A stretch of 64,000 bases of DNA from Oxalobacteraceae bacterium AB_14 (GCA_000381565.1 KB906724.1:10085-74084), one strand, 5' to 3'. Shown: positions 44,876 through 53,880, numbered from the stretch's first letter. The notes: generated by a model from the sequence alone, not told the origin. Translations and numbers: made by a program.

Positions 44876-45697
44876 ATGTCCAAGACTCTTTTCTCCCTGC
44901 TGGCCGCGGCCGGATACCTGGCTTGTGCGGCAGGCAGCGCGCTGGCTGCTGACGCTGCGCCGGCTGCGGCGGCGCCCGACTGGACCAACACCGGCAACGT
45001 GACGCTGGTGTCCGACTATATTTTCCGCGGCATCTCGCAGACGCAGGCCAAGCCGACGGCGCAGGCCACGCTGGACTTCACCCACGTCAGCGGTTTCTAC
45101 CTCGGCCTGTTCGGCTCCGGCGTTTCGCATGCGGCCTATAACAACGGCAGCGGTTCGGAGATCGACGTCTACGGCGGCTACCGTCATCCGCTCAGCGCCG
45201 ACAGCAATATCGACGCCGGCCTGGTCACCTACTGGTATCCCGGCGCGCACTATGCGGCGGGCGGCAAGAACATCAAGTACCATACGCAGGAGGCCAAGCT
45301 GGGCGTGAACGTTGGCGCTTTCAACGCCTACGCCTGGGTGGCGCTGAGCGAGTACTGGTTCGGCTTCGCGGTGCAGCCGGACAGCGGCAAGCTGGCCAAC
45401 ACGCGCGGCACCGCCTACGCCGAAGTGAACTGGAATCCCGAACTGATGCCGGGCCTGGTGCTGAACCTGCACGCGGGCCGCCAGCAAGTGCGCAACATGA
45501 GCGATTTTAATTTCTTCGACGTCAAGGCGGGCGTGACCAAGACCATCGACGTTTGGGCGTTCACGGCGGCGGGCACCTACAACAGCGGCGACGCTGGCAA
45601 GAATGGCACGCCCTTGTGGACCTTCTTCAACGCCGACGGCAGCGGCAAGAATGTGGCACAAAAGCGCCTGGTCGTAACGGCCTCGCGCAACTTCTAG
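44876..45697 (+). CDS. TorF-family outer-membrane protein (Gcw_chp)
   Basis: 273 residues. Signal peptide to ALA near residue 24, then the family start VTLVSDYIFRGISQTQAKPT and aromatic beta-strands ending ASRNF, a barrel terminus. Located between eat and eutB, so it probably lets ethanolamine or related solutes through the outer membrane; this substrate link is inference. Confidence 0.82.
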   Translation: MSKTLFSLLAAAGYLACAAGSALAADAAPAAAAPDWTNTGNVTLVSDYIFRGISQTQAKPTAQATLDFTHVSGFYLGLFGSGVSHAAYNNGSGSEIDVYGGYRHPLSADSNIDAGLVTYWYPGAHYAAGGKNIKYHTQEAKLGVNVGAFNAYAWVALSEYWFGFAVQPDSGKLANTRGTAYAEVNWNPELMPGLVLNLHAGRQQVRNMSDFNFFDVKAGVTKTIDVWAFTAAGTYNSGDAGKNGTPLWTFFNADGSGKNVAQKRLVVTASRNF

Positions 45698-45723
45698 ACC
45701 ACCGGCGGCATCGGGAGACGGCA

Positions 45724-47115
45724 ATGAGCAGCTTTGCACATACGGTAGGCAGCAGGACATATCAGTTCCGCGACCTGAAGGACTTGATGGCGAAGGCGAC
45801 GCCGGCGCGTTCCGGCGACTACCTGGCGGGGCTGGCGGCGGCCAGCGCCGAGGAGCGGGTGGCGGCGCAGATGGCGCTGGCCGAGCTGCCGCTGTCGCTG
45901 TTCCTGAACCAGATGGTGGTGCCGTATGAGCAGGACGAGGTGACGCGGCTGATCATCGACGATCACGACCGCGCCGCCTTCGCCCGCATCGCCCACCTGA
46001 CCGTGGGCGACTTCCGCAACTGGCTGCTGGGCGACGCCGCCGACGAAGCCGTGCTGGCCGCCGTCGCGCCGGGCATCACACCGGAGATGGCGGCGGCCGT
46101 TTCCAAGATCATGCGCATCCAGGACCTGATCCTGGTGGCGAAGAAATGCCGCGTCGTCACCCGCTTCCGCAACACCATCGGCCTGGCGGGCTGCATGTCG
46201 ACGCGGCTGCAACCGAACCACCCGACCGACGACGCCACCGGCATCGCCGCCAGCGTGCTGGACGGCCTGCTGTACGGCAGCGGCGACGCGGTGATCGGCA
46301 TCAACCCGGCCACCGACAATGTGCCGCAGGTGATCAAGATCGTCACCATGCTCGACGAGATCATCGACCGCTACGGCATCCCCACGCAATCGTGCGTGCT
46401 GACCCACGTGACCAACACCATCGCCGCCATCGGGCGCGGCGCGCCGATCGACCTGGTGTTCCAGTCGATCGCCGGCACCGAGGCGGCCAACGCCAGCTTC
46501 GGCATCAACCTGGCCCTGCTGGCGGAAGCGCAGCAGGCGGCGCTGTCGCTGCAACGGGGCACGGTGGGCAACAACGTGATGTACTTCGAGACAGGGCAGG
46601 GCAGCGCGCTGTCGGCCAACGCCCATCACGGCGTCGACCAGCAGACCTGCGAGACGCGCGCCTACGCGGTGGCGCGCAAGTTCCAGCCGCTGCTGGTCAA
46701 TTCGGTGGTCGGCTTCATCGGTCCCGAGTACCTGTACGACGGCAAGCAGATCGTGCGCGCGGGACTGGAAGACCACTTCTGCGCCAAGCTGCTGGGCCTG
46801 CCGATGGGCTGCGACGTCTGCTACACCAACCACGCCGAGGCCGACCAGAACGACATGGACATCCTGCTGACCCTGCTGGGCACGGCCGGCTGCACCTTCG
46901 TCATGGGCATCCCCGGCTCGGACGACATCATGCTCAACTACCAGACCACGTCCTTCCATGATGCGCTGTACGCGCGCCGCGTGCTGGGCCTGAAGCCGGC
47001 GCCGGAATTCGAGTCCTGGCTGAAGGAGATGGAAATCTTCACCCGCGACGATTACGTTACACTGGGCACAGCGCTGCCGGCTTCTTTCAAACGCGCGCTG
47101 GCTAGCCTGAACTGA
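45724..47115 (+). CDS. eutB: ethanolamine ammonia-lyase large subunit
   Basis: 463 residues. Carries the substrate site and most of the coenzyme B12 interface; motifs [20 protein letters not shown] and [20 protein letters not shown] are diagnostic. With EutC it converts ethanolamine to acetaldehyde and ammonia. Its TGA shares a base with the eutC ATG. Confidence 0.96.
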   Translation: MSSFAHTVGSRTYQFRDLKDLMAKATPARSGDYLAGLAAASAEERVAAQMALAELPLSLFLNQMVVPYEQDEVTRLIIDDHDRAAFARIAHLTVGDFRNWLLGDAADEAVLAAVAPGITPEMAAAVSKIMRIQDLILVAKKCRVVTRFRNTIGLAGCMSTRLQPNHPTDDATGIAASVLDGLLYGSGDAVIGINPATDNVPQVIKIVTMLDEIIDRYGIPTQSCVLTHVTNTIAAIGRGAPIDLVFQSIAGTEAANASFGINLALLAEAQQAALSLQRGTVGNNVMYFETGQGSALSANAHHGVDQQTCETRAYAVARKFQPLLVNSVVGFIGPEYLYDGKQIVRAGLEDHFCAKLLGLPMGCDVCYTNHAEADQNDMDILLTLLGTAGCTFVMGIPGSDDIMLNYQTTSFHDALYARRVLGLKPAPEFESWLKEMEIFTRDDYVTLGTALPASFKRALASLN

Positions 47116-47984
47116 TGGGAACCAGAATGAACGACGACGAGCACCTGCCGCCGGCCAGCCCCGTTGGCGACGATGGCGTGGTGACCAGCAATCCGTGGGG
47201 CTCGCTGCGGCGCTTCACGGCGGCCCGCATCGCGCTGGGGCGCAGCGGCGTCAGCCAGCCGACCGCGCCGCAACTGGAGTTCCAGCTGGCCCACGCGCGC
47301 GCGCGGGACGCGGTGCACCTGGCCTTGGATCACGCCGCGTTGGGCGATGCCTTGCAGGCTTCCAGCGGCTTGCCCTGCCTGTCGCTGCACAGCGCGGCCG
47401 CCAGCCGCGACATCTATCTGCAACGCCCCGACCTGGGCCGCCGGCTGGACGACACCTCGCGCCAGGCGCTGCTGGATCGCCCGCGCGAGGGTGGGAGTGA
47501 CGGCGCCGGCTACGACCTGGCCTTCGTCATCGCCGACGGCTTGTCGGCGCTGGCCATCGAGCAAAACGCCCGGCCCTTCCTGAACGTGCTGATGGCGCGC
47601 CTGGCCGCCGAATCGTGGTCGCTGGCGCCGCTGTCCATCGTCCGGCAGGGGCGGGTGGCCGTGGGCGACGAGGTGGGCGAGTTGCTGGGCGCGCGCGCGG
47701 TGGTGGTGCTGGTCGGCGAACGTCCCGGCCTCAGCTCGCCCGACAGCATGGGCCTGTACCTGACCTGGGCGCCGAAGACCGGCCTGACCGACGCCGCACG
47801 AAATTGCATCTCGAATGTGCGTCCGGCGGGTTTGACCTACAATGATGCAGCCTTCAAGCTTCACTACCTGCTGTCCGAATCGCGTCAACGGCAGTTGTCC
47901 GGGGTCGCGCTGAAGGATGAGACAACCACCGACAATACCCTGCTGGACGCGCCGCAGCGCAACTTCCTGCTCGACCTCGACTAG
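47115..47984 (+). CDS. eutC: ethanolamine ammonia-lyase small subunit
   Basis: 289 residues. Start overlaps the eutB stop; an ATG at 47127 is also possible. Motifs [28 protein letters not shown] and ISNVRPAGL match the B12-holding small subunit. No acetaldehyde dehydrogenase or shell protein follows, so the aldehyde is handled elsewhere. Confidence 0.95.
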   Translation: MGTRMNDDEHLPPASPVGDDGVVTSNPWGSLRRFTAARIALGRSGVSQPTAPQLEFQLAHARARDAVHLALDHAALGDALQASSGLPCLSLHSAAASRDIYLQRPDLGRRLDDTSRQALLDRPREGGSDGAGYDLAFVIADGLSALAIEQNARPFLNVLMARLAAESWSLAPLSIVRQGRVAVGDEVGELLGARAVVVLVGERPGLSSPDSMGLYLTWAPKTGLTDAARNCISNVRPAGLTYNDAAFKLHYLLSESRQRQLSGVALKDETTTDNTLLDAPQRNFLLDLD

Positions 47985-48028
47985 TCGGCAGGCGGACGTC
48001 CCGCCGACCGACTTGCGAGAGAGCGACA

Positions 48029-48724
48029 ATGAGCCGTACCGGCCGACTTTTCCTGTTGATGGACGCGATGCGCGGCTACCGCCGTCCCGTCACCGCCGCC
48101 CGGTTGGCCGAGCAGCTGGGTGTATCCGAGCGCACCATCTACCGCGACATCCAGACCTTGTCCGGCCTGGGCGCGCCGCTGGAAGGGGAGGCCGGGGTCG
48201 GCTACATGCTCAGGGCCGGTTTCTTCCTGCCGCCGCTGATGTTCGGCGCCGACGAGCTGGAGGCGCTGGTGCTGGGCGCGCGCTGGGTGCGGCGGCAGGG
48301 CGACGAGGCGCTCGCGGCAGCCGCCAACAACGCGCTGGCCAAGATCGCCGCCGCCTCGCCCAAGGACTTGCGCGACGACATGGCCGAGACCAGCCTGTGG
48401 GTGCCGCTGTACCAGGACCAGGACAGCGCCAGCGACATCCACGTGCGCCCGGTGCGCGAGGCGATCCGCTACCAGCACCGCCTGCGCATGGCCTACCAGG
48501 ACGAGCACGGCAAGCCGTCGGAGCGGGTGGTGTGGCCGTTCGCGCTGGCCTTCATGGAGGGTAAGCGCTTGCTCGCCGCGTGGTGCGAGTTGCGCATGGC
48601 GTTCCGCCATTTCCGCATCGACCGCATCGCGCAGGTGGAGTCGCTGGGTGTGCGCTATCCGGCCCGCCGCAGCGACTTGCTCAAGACCTGGCGCCAGCAA
48701 CACAACCTGCGCGAAGACTCCTGA
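48029..48724 (+). CDS. YafY-type HTH and WYL-domain regulator
   Basis: 231 residues. HTH_11 winged helix (YRRPVTAARLAEQLGVSERT, then IYRDIQTL) and a WYL-like ligand domain with AFMEGKRLLAAWCELRMAFRHFRIDRI. Usually represses or activates an adjacent detoxification gene; the GST gene follows 60 bases downstream. Confidence 0.87.
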   Translation: MSRTGRLFLLMDAMRGYRRPVTAARLAEQLGVSERTIYRDIQTLSGLGAPLEGEAGVGYMLRAGFFLPPLMFGADELEALVLGARWVRRQGDEALAAAANNALAKIAAASPKDLRDDMAETSLWVPLYQDQDSASDIHVRPVREAIRYQHRLRMAYQDEHGKPSERVVWPFALAFMEGKRLLAAWCELRMAFRHFRIDRIAQVESLGVRYPARRSDLLKTWRQQHNLREDS

Positions 48725-48784
48725 CAAAAACTGTCGCAGGCCGGTCGTACGATGAAGTCCTCAACGCATACATCGGAGACCGCC

Positions 48785-49402
48785 ATGCGCTTATACCACC
48801 ACCCCGCTTCCGCCAACTCGCGCCGCGTCATGCTGGCGGCCCTGCACATGGGCACGCCGCTGGAAGTGACCGAAGTGAACCTGATGAGCCAGGAAGACCG
48901 GCGCCGCCTGGAGGCGCTCAATCCCAATTCGATGGTGCCGGTGCTGCAGGATAGCGACTTCATTCTCTGGGAATCCTGCGCCATCATGCAATACCTGGCC
49001 GACCGCACGCACGGCCAGACGCTGTACCCGGACAACATCGTGGTGCGGGCCGACATCAACCGCTGGTTGTTGTGGGCCTGCCAGCATTTCTCGCCGGCGC
49101 TGGCCGTCATCGTCTGGGAAAACATCTGGAAGGGCATCACCGGCAACGGCCTTCCCGACCAGGCCGAGCTTGACCGGGGGACGCGGCTGGTGGCGAAATT
49201 TGGCGCCGTGCTGGAGCAGCACCTGGCGGGGCGCGACTGGGTGGTGGGCGAGAAGCTGAGCCTGGCGGATTTCGCCCTGGCCGCGCCGCTGATGTATGCC
49301 GAGCAAGCTAAGTTGCCCGTCACTCAATATCCGAAGATGATGGCGTGGTTGGGCCGCATTCAGCAGCTGGACGCGTGGAAGCAAACGGAACCGGTGTGGT
49401 GA
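48785..49402 (+). CDS. glutathione S-transferase family protein
   Basis: 205 residues from ATG 48785 with GGAG upstream. Thioredoxin-like N-domain (LYHHPASANSRRVMLAALHM; NPNSMVPVLQD; ILWESCAIMQYLAD) and all-helical C-domain (VGEKLSLADFALAAPLMY). Conjugates or isomerises electrophiles with glutathione in the cytoplasm. Likely controlled by the preceding WYL regulator. Confidence 0.9.
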   Translation: MRLYHHPASANSRRVMLAALHMGTPLEVTEVNLMSQEDRRRLEALNPNSMVPVLQDSDFILWESCAIMQYLADRTHGQTLYPDNIVVRADINRWLLWACQHFSPALAVIVWENIWKGITGNGLPDQAELDRGTRLVAKFGAVLEQHLAGRDWVVGEKLSLADFALAAPLMYAEQAKLPVTQYPKMMAWLGRIQQLDAWKQTEPVW

Positions 49403-49439
49403 CAGAAACTTGTGTCCATATGTGAACTGGCGCACAGAG

Positions 49440-49530
49440 CGGGCGGGGCGGGGAGCGTATTCTGGACTTGTCTCCTCTGGAGGAGATCCCTAGTTTTGGA
49501 CTTTGCCCGCTCCCCAGCGGGCTTTTTTTT
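49440..49530 (+). ncRNA. candidate small RNA resembling the betaproteobacterial toxic small RNA family
   Basis: After the GST gene: perfect hairpin TCTCCTC-TG-GAGGAGA (49471-49486) exposing Shine-Dalgarno-like GGAG and its complement, a linker, then a strong terminator. This fits my memory of the Rfam family named Betaproteobacteria toxic small RNA, but no search was possible. TATTCT just before TGGACTTG may be a -10. Confidence 0.5.
49505..49530 (+). terminator. terminator after GST / sRNA
   Basis: GCCCGC / GCGGGC with a six-base loop and eight T. Ends the candidate sRNA and the GST transcript. Confidence 0.88.
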
Positions 49531-49533
49531 ACC

Positions 49534-49613
49534 CGTCGTTCCCGCGAAAGCGGGAACCCGGAGAACGCGTCCGGGCAAGCTCAGCATGGATTCCCGCTTT
49601 CGCGGGAATGACG
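49534..49613. repeat. REP-like inverted pair, copy 3
   Basis: Same hairpin type as copy 2 (TTCCCGCGAAAGCGGGAAC and inverse), about 24 bases apart, ending at the stop of the convergent HDOD gene. Confidence 0.85.
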
Positions 49614-50450
49614 CTACAACATCAGCACAGCGTACAGCGACTGCACTTCCAGTGCCGATTCGCTCATGATGGCGTGCAGCGTGCCTTCGCCGACCACGAA
49701 GTCGATGGTGCGCGCGCCCTGCAGCGTGGTCGCGCCCGGACGCTGGTACAGCGGCGAGTGCACCGGCGACAAATCATTGGCCAGCAGCAGCGTGTCGCCC
49801 AGGGTTTCCGGCGGCAGCGCGCGCAGGCCCACCCACATCGATTCGATCGCCTTGTAGACGCCGTCCGGCACGCCCAGCTTGGTCATCACGCCGCGGCCTA
49901 TTTCCACCTCGCCGTGCTCGACCCAATCCTCCGGCTCGCCGTCCATCACTGCCGGGAAGGCGCCGGCGCAGGACAGCATGTAGAAGCCCGCCACCTCGTG
50001 CACGATGCCGGCAAACAGCGCCGTATCCGGATCGACGTGCGTGACGCGGCGCGCGATCACCTGCGACAGGGCCGCCACGTGCGCCGTGTGTTCCCACAAT
50101 TGATTGATCTTGGCCAGCAGGGCGGGATCGGTGACCTGGCTGCCGATCTGGCGCACGATCAGCGCCGCCACCAGCGATTGCAGGGTGCGCACGCCAAGCC
50201 GCTGCACGGCCGCGCGCACGCTGGAGATTTCAGTACCGGAACGGTTGTAGGCCACCGAGTTGGCGATGGCGACGCTGCGCGCCGCCAGCAACGGGTCCGC
50301 CTGGATGAGCTTGGCTGCCGCCTCGACGTGGCAATCGGGATCGCTCAGCGCCTGCTGAAGGCGCAGCGAGGCGTTGACGTTGGCCGGGAACGACAGCTCC
50401 CCCCGGCTCGCCTGAGCAGCAATAGTCTTGAAGGCGTCGAGTCTGTCCAT
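49614..50450 (-). CDS. HDOD-domain protein
   Basis: 278 residues from ATG 50450. The HDOD fold spans most of the protein (FPANVNASLRLQQALSD; LIQADPLLAARSVAIANSVA; AVQRLGVRTLQSLVAALIV; FAGIVHEVAGFYML). Proteins of this class scaffold signalling pathways such as c-di-GMP or motility control; no effector domain is attached. The specific role is unknown. Confidence 0.82.
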   Translation of the reverse strand: MDRLDAFKTIAAQASRGELSFPANVNASLRLQQALSDPDCHVEAAAKLIQADPLLAARSVAIANSVAYNRSGTEISSVRAAVQRLGVRTLQSLVAALIVRQIGSQVTDPALLAKINQLWEHTAHVAALSQVIARRVTHVDPDTALFAGIVHEVAGFYMLSCAGAFPAVMDGEPEDWVEHGEVEIGRGVMTKLGVPDGVYKAIESMWVGLRALPPETLGDTLLLANDLSPVHSPLYQRPGATTLQGARTIDFVVGEGTLHAIMSESALEVQSLYAVLML

Positions 50451-50539
50451 CAAAAAAATTATACTCTCGAAAATTGCCGTGTGGCACTTTTCATGAAAAT
50501 ACTTTTCGTCTGCCTGGACGGGGCTTAGCGGTATGACGG

Positions 50540-50923
50540 TTAGCAAGTTGAGCCGGGGATGCTCTTGCCGGTTGCGAGATTGAGACCGAAGCGGCAGGTA
50601 TAGGGAGCAGATGGAGTGTCCTTGTCGAAGGTGCACTCCACGTCGCCCTTTTCCCTGATCCGTAAGTGGGACGACGCGCCGCAAGTCTCTTTTAAGTCGG
50701 GACCGATGGATTCGAACATTTCTTTCGCCATGAGTCCCTCGACCATGAATGCCATCTTGCGATCGGTTCGCGTGGGCGCTTGCTTTTCATCCAGGTCGTT
50801 CGAGTAGGTCAGGTAGGACACCTTGTACGATGTGTATGTGCCGTCCCACGGCTTCCCGGTACCTGCATATGCCAGCAAAAATAAGGTGGATGTCACTGCA
50901 AGAAGTGCAAGGTGCTTTTTCAT
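50540..50923 (-). CDS. secreted small protein, candidate T6SS immunity protein
   Basis: 127 residues. Sec signal MKKHLALLAVTSTLFLLAYA, then a soluble domain of about 107 residues with four Cys, possibly two disulfides. GAGGGGG lies before the ATG. Placed 17 bases after the murein endopeptidase gene in the hcp cassette. A secreted neighbour of a cell-wall-cutting effector would protect the maker's own periplasm. No family was recognised, so the role is by context. Confidence 0.5.
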   Translation of the reverse strand: MKKHLALLAVTSTLFLLAYAGTGKPWDGTYTSYKVSYLTYSNDLDEKQAPTRTDRKMAFMVEGLMAKEMFESIGPDLKETCGASSHLRIREKGDVECTFDKDTPSAPYTCRFGLNLATGKSIPGSTC

Positions 50924-50940
50924 GCGTCCCCCTCAGCAAA

Positions 50941-51402
50941 TTAGACAAATTGGACGTGGAAGTGATTGTCATGTTTCCTTAGCGGTGACACTGCAGGTAT
51001 CCTGCTGTCGTTGAAAAAAATCTTCAACTTGCCACATGCATAGGCGTGAAAAATGTTTATCAGCGTTTCGGTCGCATCGAGGTCATATGCATCGTCGTGA
51101 TAGGTCACTGGAGCGTGGTGCCCGTCTTTTCTCATAGGGCGAATATCTACTTCTAGTCCTTTTAAATGCGATGCATGATCGAATTTCACGCCATTGGCGA
51201 TGCTGATGTTGCCCACCCCGAATTTGCGGTCGTCGATCGTTGCCCATTCCCGCTCGACGGCAAGGATCAGGGTCATCATTCGAGGATGTGCAAATTGAGC
51301 GGCACCGCTGTCGGGCGTGCCATAGACGTAATACCCGGCTTCCTCGGGGGCTTGAGGGAGAATGAAGTAGGCGCGTGCATCCTTGGGTTGGACTTCAAGC
51401 AT
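50941..51402 (-). CDS. LAS-type murein endopeptidase, candidate T6SS effector
   Basis: 153 residues from ATG 51402 with GGGAGGG five bases upstream. Zinc motif of the MepA/M15 fold: SHLKGLEVD (H79, D86) and HFHVQF (H147, H149). Would cut peptide cross-links in peptidoglycan. It has no signal peptide, and its gene starts 11 bases after hcp, which suggests export through the Hcp tube rather than by Sec. MepA itself is larger and secreted, so this is a reduced, cytoplasm-made form. Confidence 0.75.
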   Translation of the reverse strand: MLEVQPKDARAYFILPQAPEEAGYYVYGTPDSGAAQFAHPRMMTLILAVEREWATIDDRKFGVGNISIANGVKFDHASHLKGLEVDIRPMRKDGHHAPVTYHDDAYDLDATETLINIFHAYACGKLKIFFNDSRIPAVSPLRKHDNHFHVQFV

Positions 51403-51413
51403 GGTAGCCCTCC

Positions 51414-51905
51414 CTACGCGATCCGGTTGGTCGAGAGGTCCCATCCGCCAGAGGTGTTGCCGCCGGCACCGCCGCCGATTTTCTGTTGGCTATATTTCCA
51501 CTTTACCTTTGAGAATTTCAAACCGATGGCGTCGTGTAATACATCGCCTTCATGTACCACTTGGCTGATATTGCCGATCAGAACGTTTTCAAGCTCGACT
51601 TCGTAGTACTTAACGCGCTCGCCCTGCCCATCCGCCCGCATGAATTCGAGCCGTGCTTTCGGGATCGTCTTACCTGCGGAACAGGTTTGCATCAAAAGCG
51701 GTGAGGACAGGTCCACAAGCTTGGTGATAGCGATGCTTTGATGCTCGCATCTTTCTGCCGTATGGCCGCCGGCGGTTGATGCCGTAGCGCTTTTGGGTTG
51801 TTTTACGCCCCATTGGGCAGATGTAAGTTCGATCCAGCCCGGGTGCGCAGAGTCGGCCGATTCGCCTTTGATGCCGTCGATTTGCAGATATACGTCGATT
51901 GCCAT
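51414..51905 (-). CDS. hcp: Hcp family type VI secretion tube protein
   Basis: 163 residues from ATG 51905 with GGAG upstream. MAIDVYLQIDGIKGESAD and the later HQSIAITKLVDLSSPLLMQ are Hcp1 signatures; rings of six make the inner tube and can carry small effectors. No other T6SS structural gene is near, so this is an orphan hcp with its own cargo. Read as an operon with the two genes downstream. Confidence 0.9.
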   Translation of the reverse strand: MAIDVYLQIDGIKGESADSAHPGWIELTSAQWGVKQPKSATASTAGGHTAERCEHQSIAITKLVDLSSPLLMQTCSAGKTIPKARLEFMRADGQGERVKYYEVELENVLIGNISQVVHEGDVLHDAIGLKFSKVKWKYSQQKIGGGAGGNTSGGWDLSTNRIA

Positions 51906-52022
51906 CGATAGCTCCAGAAGTGATTTTTGGAATACCAGAGGGCATTGTTGCGCGTCTCGTTGAGGACGGCATTGGGGACGGTCAATCGATGCGTCGGTCG
52001 AGGCGGTTTTAGGCGCAGCTCG

Positions 52023-52036
52023 TAGATTTAAATCTA
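52023..52036. promoter_or_regulatory. 14-bp palindrome upstream of hcp
   Basis: TAGATTTAAATCTA, perfect, about 120 bases before the hcp start. A possible regulator site, based on symmetry and AT content only. Confidence 0.3.
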
Positions 52037-52046
52037 TTGGCGAAGT

Positions 52047-52077
52047 CCAGTATCCACCTGCCTGATGTGGATACTGG
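52047..52077. promoter_or_regulatory. hairpin upstream of hcp
   Basis: CCAGTATCCAC, nine-base loop, GTGGATACTGG: eleven perfect pairs. There is no T run on either strand. It lies between the 93-residue gene's stop (52134) and hcp; it may end the upstream message or be an operator. Confidence 0.4.
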
Positions 52078-52133
52078 TACCCCACGGTAATGGCGCGGCT
52101 AAACTTCGCGGAATTACCGTCGAGGGGGGGGCT

Positions 52134-52415
52134 TTACTGTTCGCTGAAGATGGCGTCGCAGCCGTCCTGGGTGGCGTCGGTGTCTTGCAGTTCGTCGGTC
52201 AGGCCCAGGTCGAACAGTTCTTCGATGGCGTTCATGAAGCTGTTGTGCTTGGTCGCGCCGATCAGGCGGTAGATCTCGCCGTCTTCGTTGCGCACGCCGA
52301 TGATCAGCTTTTCCTGGCGCACTTCGTCAGGGGTGGACTGGTTCAGCAGCAGGTTGCCGATGATGTGTTTGTCGAACTTGGCAGGCTTTTTGCCTTCGAG
52401 CAGAGTCGTTTTCAA
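52134..52415 (-). CDS. conserved-looking 93-residue protein coupled to MarR gene
   Basis: Starts at TTG 52415, which overlaps the MarR gene's TGA by four bases (TTGA), with AAGGAA upstream. The sequence is acidic toward its C-terminus (GLTDELQDTDATQDGCDAIF) and predicted soluble. No family was recognised. Tight coupling suggests it works with, or is made in fixed ratio to, the MarR regulator. Confidence 0.6.
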   Translation of the reverse strand: MKTTLLEGKKPAKFDKHIIGNLLLNQSTPDEVRQEKLIIGVRNEDGEIYRLIGATKHNSFMNAIEELFDLGLTDELQDTDATQDGCDAIFSEQ

Positions 52416-52885
52416 ATGATTTCCTTGGTTGAGTCGCAGGTGGACGGGCATTCGGTATGGCCGGCCATGATTACAGTTTTAAGATCGCTCAGGGTTTTTT
52501 CAAGGGCGGCGAAGTCGTCTTCGCTGTAATGCGCGAAGACTTTCCCGCTTTCCTTGACGACCGCCGGGAAGACCGTGCAGAACACCTGCTCGCCCTGCGC
52601 CGTCAGCCGGACAAAGAAGGAACGCTTGTCGCAGTCGTTGCGCTGACGCTCCACCAACCCTTTTTGTTCCAATCGCTCGATCACGCCGGTCAGCGTACCC
52701 TTGGTGATCAGCGTCTTGTCGCCCAATTCTTTATAGGACATGCCGGGCGTATTGCCCAGCGTGGCGATGATATCGAACTGGGCGTGCGTCAAGCCGCTCT
52801 GGCGCACGTACTGGCCAGAGAGCCGCTCGTAGCTCTGTAAGCAATCGGCCAGCAGCCGGATGCTTTTCAAAAATCGTTCACCCAT
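52412..52885 (-). CDS. MarR-family regulator
   Basis: 157 residues. Winged helix with SYKELGDKTLITKGTLTGVI, then ERLEQKGLVERQRNDCDKRS; Cys residues at C84-like and near the C-terminus (ECPSTCDS) could sense oxidants, which is speculative. Diverges from the EamA transporter gene; a 6-bp inverted repeat lies between the two -10 boxes, so it likely represses both. Confidence 0.87.
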   Translation of the reverse strand: MGERFLKSIRLLADCLQSYERLSGQYVRQSGLTHAQFDIIATLGNTPGMSYKELGDKTLITKGTLTGVIERLEQKGLVERQRNDCDKRSFFVRLTAQGEQVFCTVFPAVVKESGKVFAHYSEDDFAALEKTLSDLKTVIMAGHTECPSTCDSTKEII

Positions 52886-52893
52886 AGACTGTG

Positions 52894-52936
52894 ATTATAG
52901 CCGGTTCGCACCGGCAATCTTGGCCGGTACTATAAT
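52894..52936. promoter_or_regulatory. divergent promoters with MarR-type operator
   Basis: TATAAT on minus (52894-52899) for marR and TATAAT on plus (52931-52936) for the transporter. GCCGGT-TCGC-ACCGGC (52900-52915) abuts the first and covers the -35 region of the second, the layout for a repressor of both genes. Confidence 0.6.
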
Positions 52937-52965
52937 GGCGGACGCACATTCATAATAAAAAAACC

Positions 52966-53880
52966 ATGCCTCAACACTTGCGCGGCATTGCCGCTTTGCT
53001 CATCGTGACCCTGGTATGGGGCACGACTTTCCCCGCGATGAAGGACATGACCGGCTACCTGTCGGCCAGCTGGATCGTGCTGTGCCGCTTCGCGCTGGCC
53101 GGCTTGCTGTTGGCCCCGTTTATGTGGCGCGCCAAGTGGAACGATATCCGCTGGGGCATCATCGCCGGCGGCGTGTTGTTCCTGTGCTACGTGTTCCAGA
53201 TCGAGGGGCTGGCGCTGACCAGCTCCAACCGCAACGCCTTCGTCACCGGCCTGAACGTGCTGGTGCCGCCGCTGCTGGGCGTGCTGATGGGCGCGCGCCT
53301 GGAGCGCCGCATCGTCGTCGCGCTGGTGCTGGCGCTGGCCGGCTTGTTCGCCTTGTGCTGGGAGGGCAGCTTCACCTGGGGCCGCGGCGATACGCTGGCG
53401 CTGCTGTGCGCGCTGTTTTTCGGCATCTATGTCAAGTTGATGGAAACCACCACCCGCAAGGTCGAGAAGCTGATGGTGCTGACCGCTTCGCAAATCCTGA
53501 CGGTGGCCGTGTGCGCCGCCGCCTGGCTGCTGATCCGTGAAGTGCCGCTGGGCTTTGCCGAGCGCAGCCAGGACCTGCCGGACTACGTCAGCTACATCTG
53601 GAAGGGCTTGCAGATGTACGGCCTGAACCTGGTCTACCTGGGCGTGGTCGCCACGGCGGCCATTATTTCGCTGCAAACCTGGGGCCAGAGCCACAGCAGC
53701 GCCAACGAGGCGGCCGTAATCTACGCCTTCGAGCCGGGTTGCGCGGCGATCTTCGCGTATTTCTGGCTGGGCGAGACGCTGGCCTGGAACGGCTTGCTGG
53801 GCGCGGCGCTGCTGATTTCCGGCATGATCGTCAGCCAGTGGAGCACCGAGCGGCCCGCCGCCGCGCTGGCTCCGGAGTAA
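52966..53880 (+). CDS. EamA/DMT family transporter
   Basis: 304 residues, ten helices in two EamA repeats (LLIVTLVWGTTFPAMKDMTG; LALLCALFFGIYVKLMET). Exports metabolites or drugs; substrate unknown. Probably repressed by the divergent MarR protein. The ArgR-like gene follows seven bases after its stop. Confidence 0.87.
   Translation: MPQHLRGIAALLIVTLVWGTTFPAMKDMTGYLSASWIVLCRFALAGLLLAPFMWRAKWNDIRWGIIAGGVLFLCYVFQIEGLALTSSNRNAFVTGLNVLVPPLLGVLMGARLERRIVVALVLALAGLFALCWEGSFTWGRGDTLALLCALFFGIYVKLMETTTRKVEKLMVLTASQILTVAVCAAAWLLIREVPLGFAERSQDLPDYVSYIWKGLQMYGLNLVYLGVVATAAIISLQTWGQSHSSANEAAVIYAFEPGCAAIFAYFWLGETLAWNGLLGAALLISGMIVSQWSTERPAAALAPE

Noticed and set aside
44876-47984. Ethanolamine microcompartment locus
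   Set aside because: No shell protein, reactivase or aldehyde dehydrogenase gene is present around eutBC.
50493-50528. MKILFVCLDGA, resembling the start of a low-molecular-weight tyrosine phosphatase
   Set aside because: Only 11 codons before a stop, with no trace of the rest of the family downstream; likely chance.
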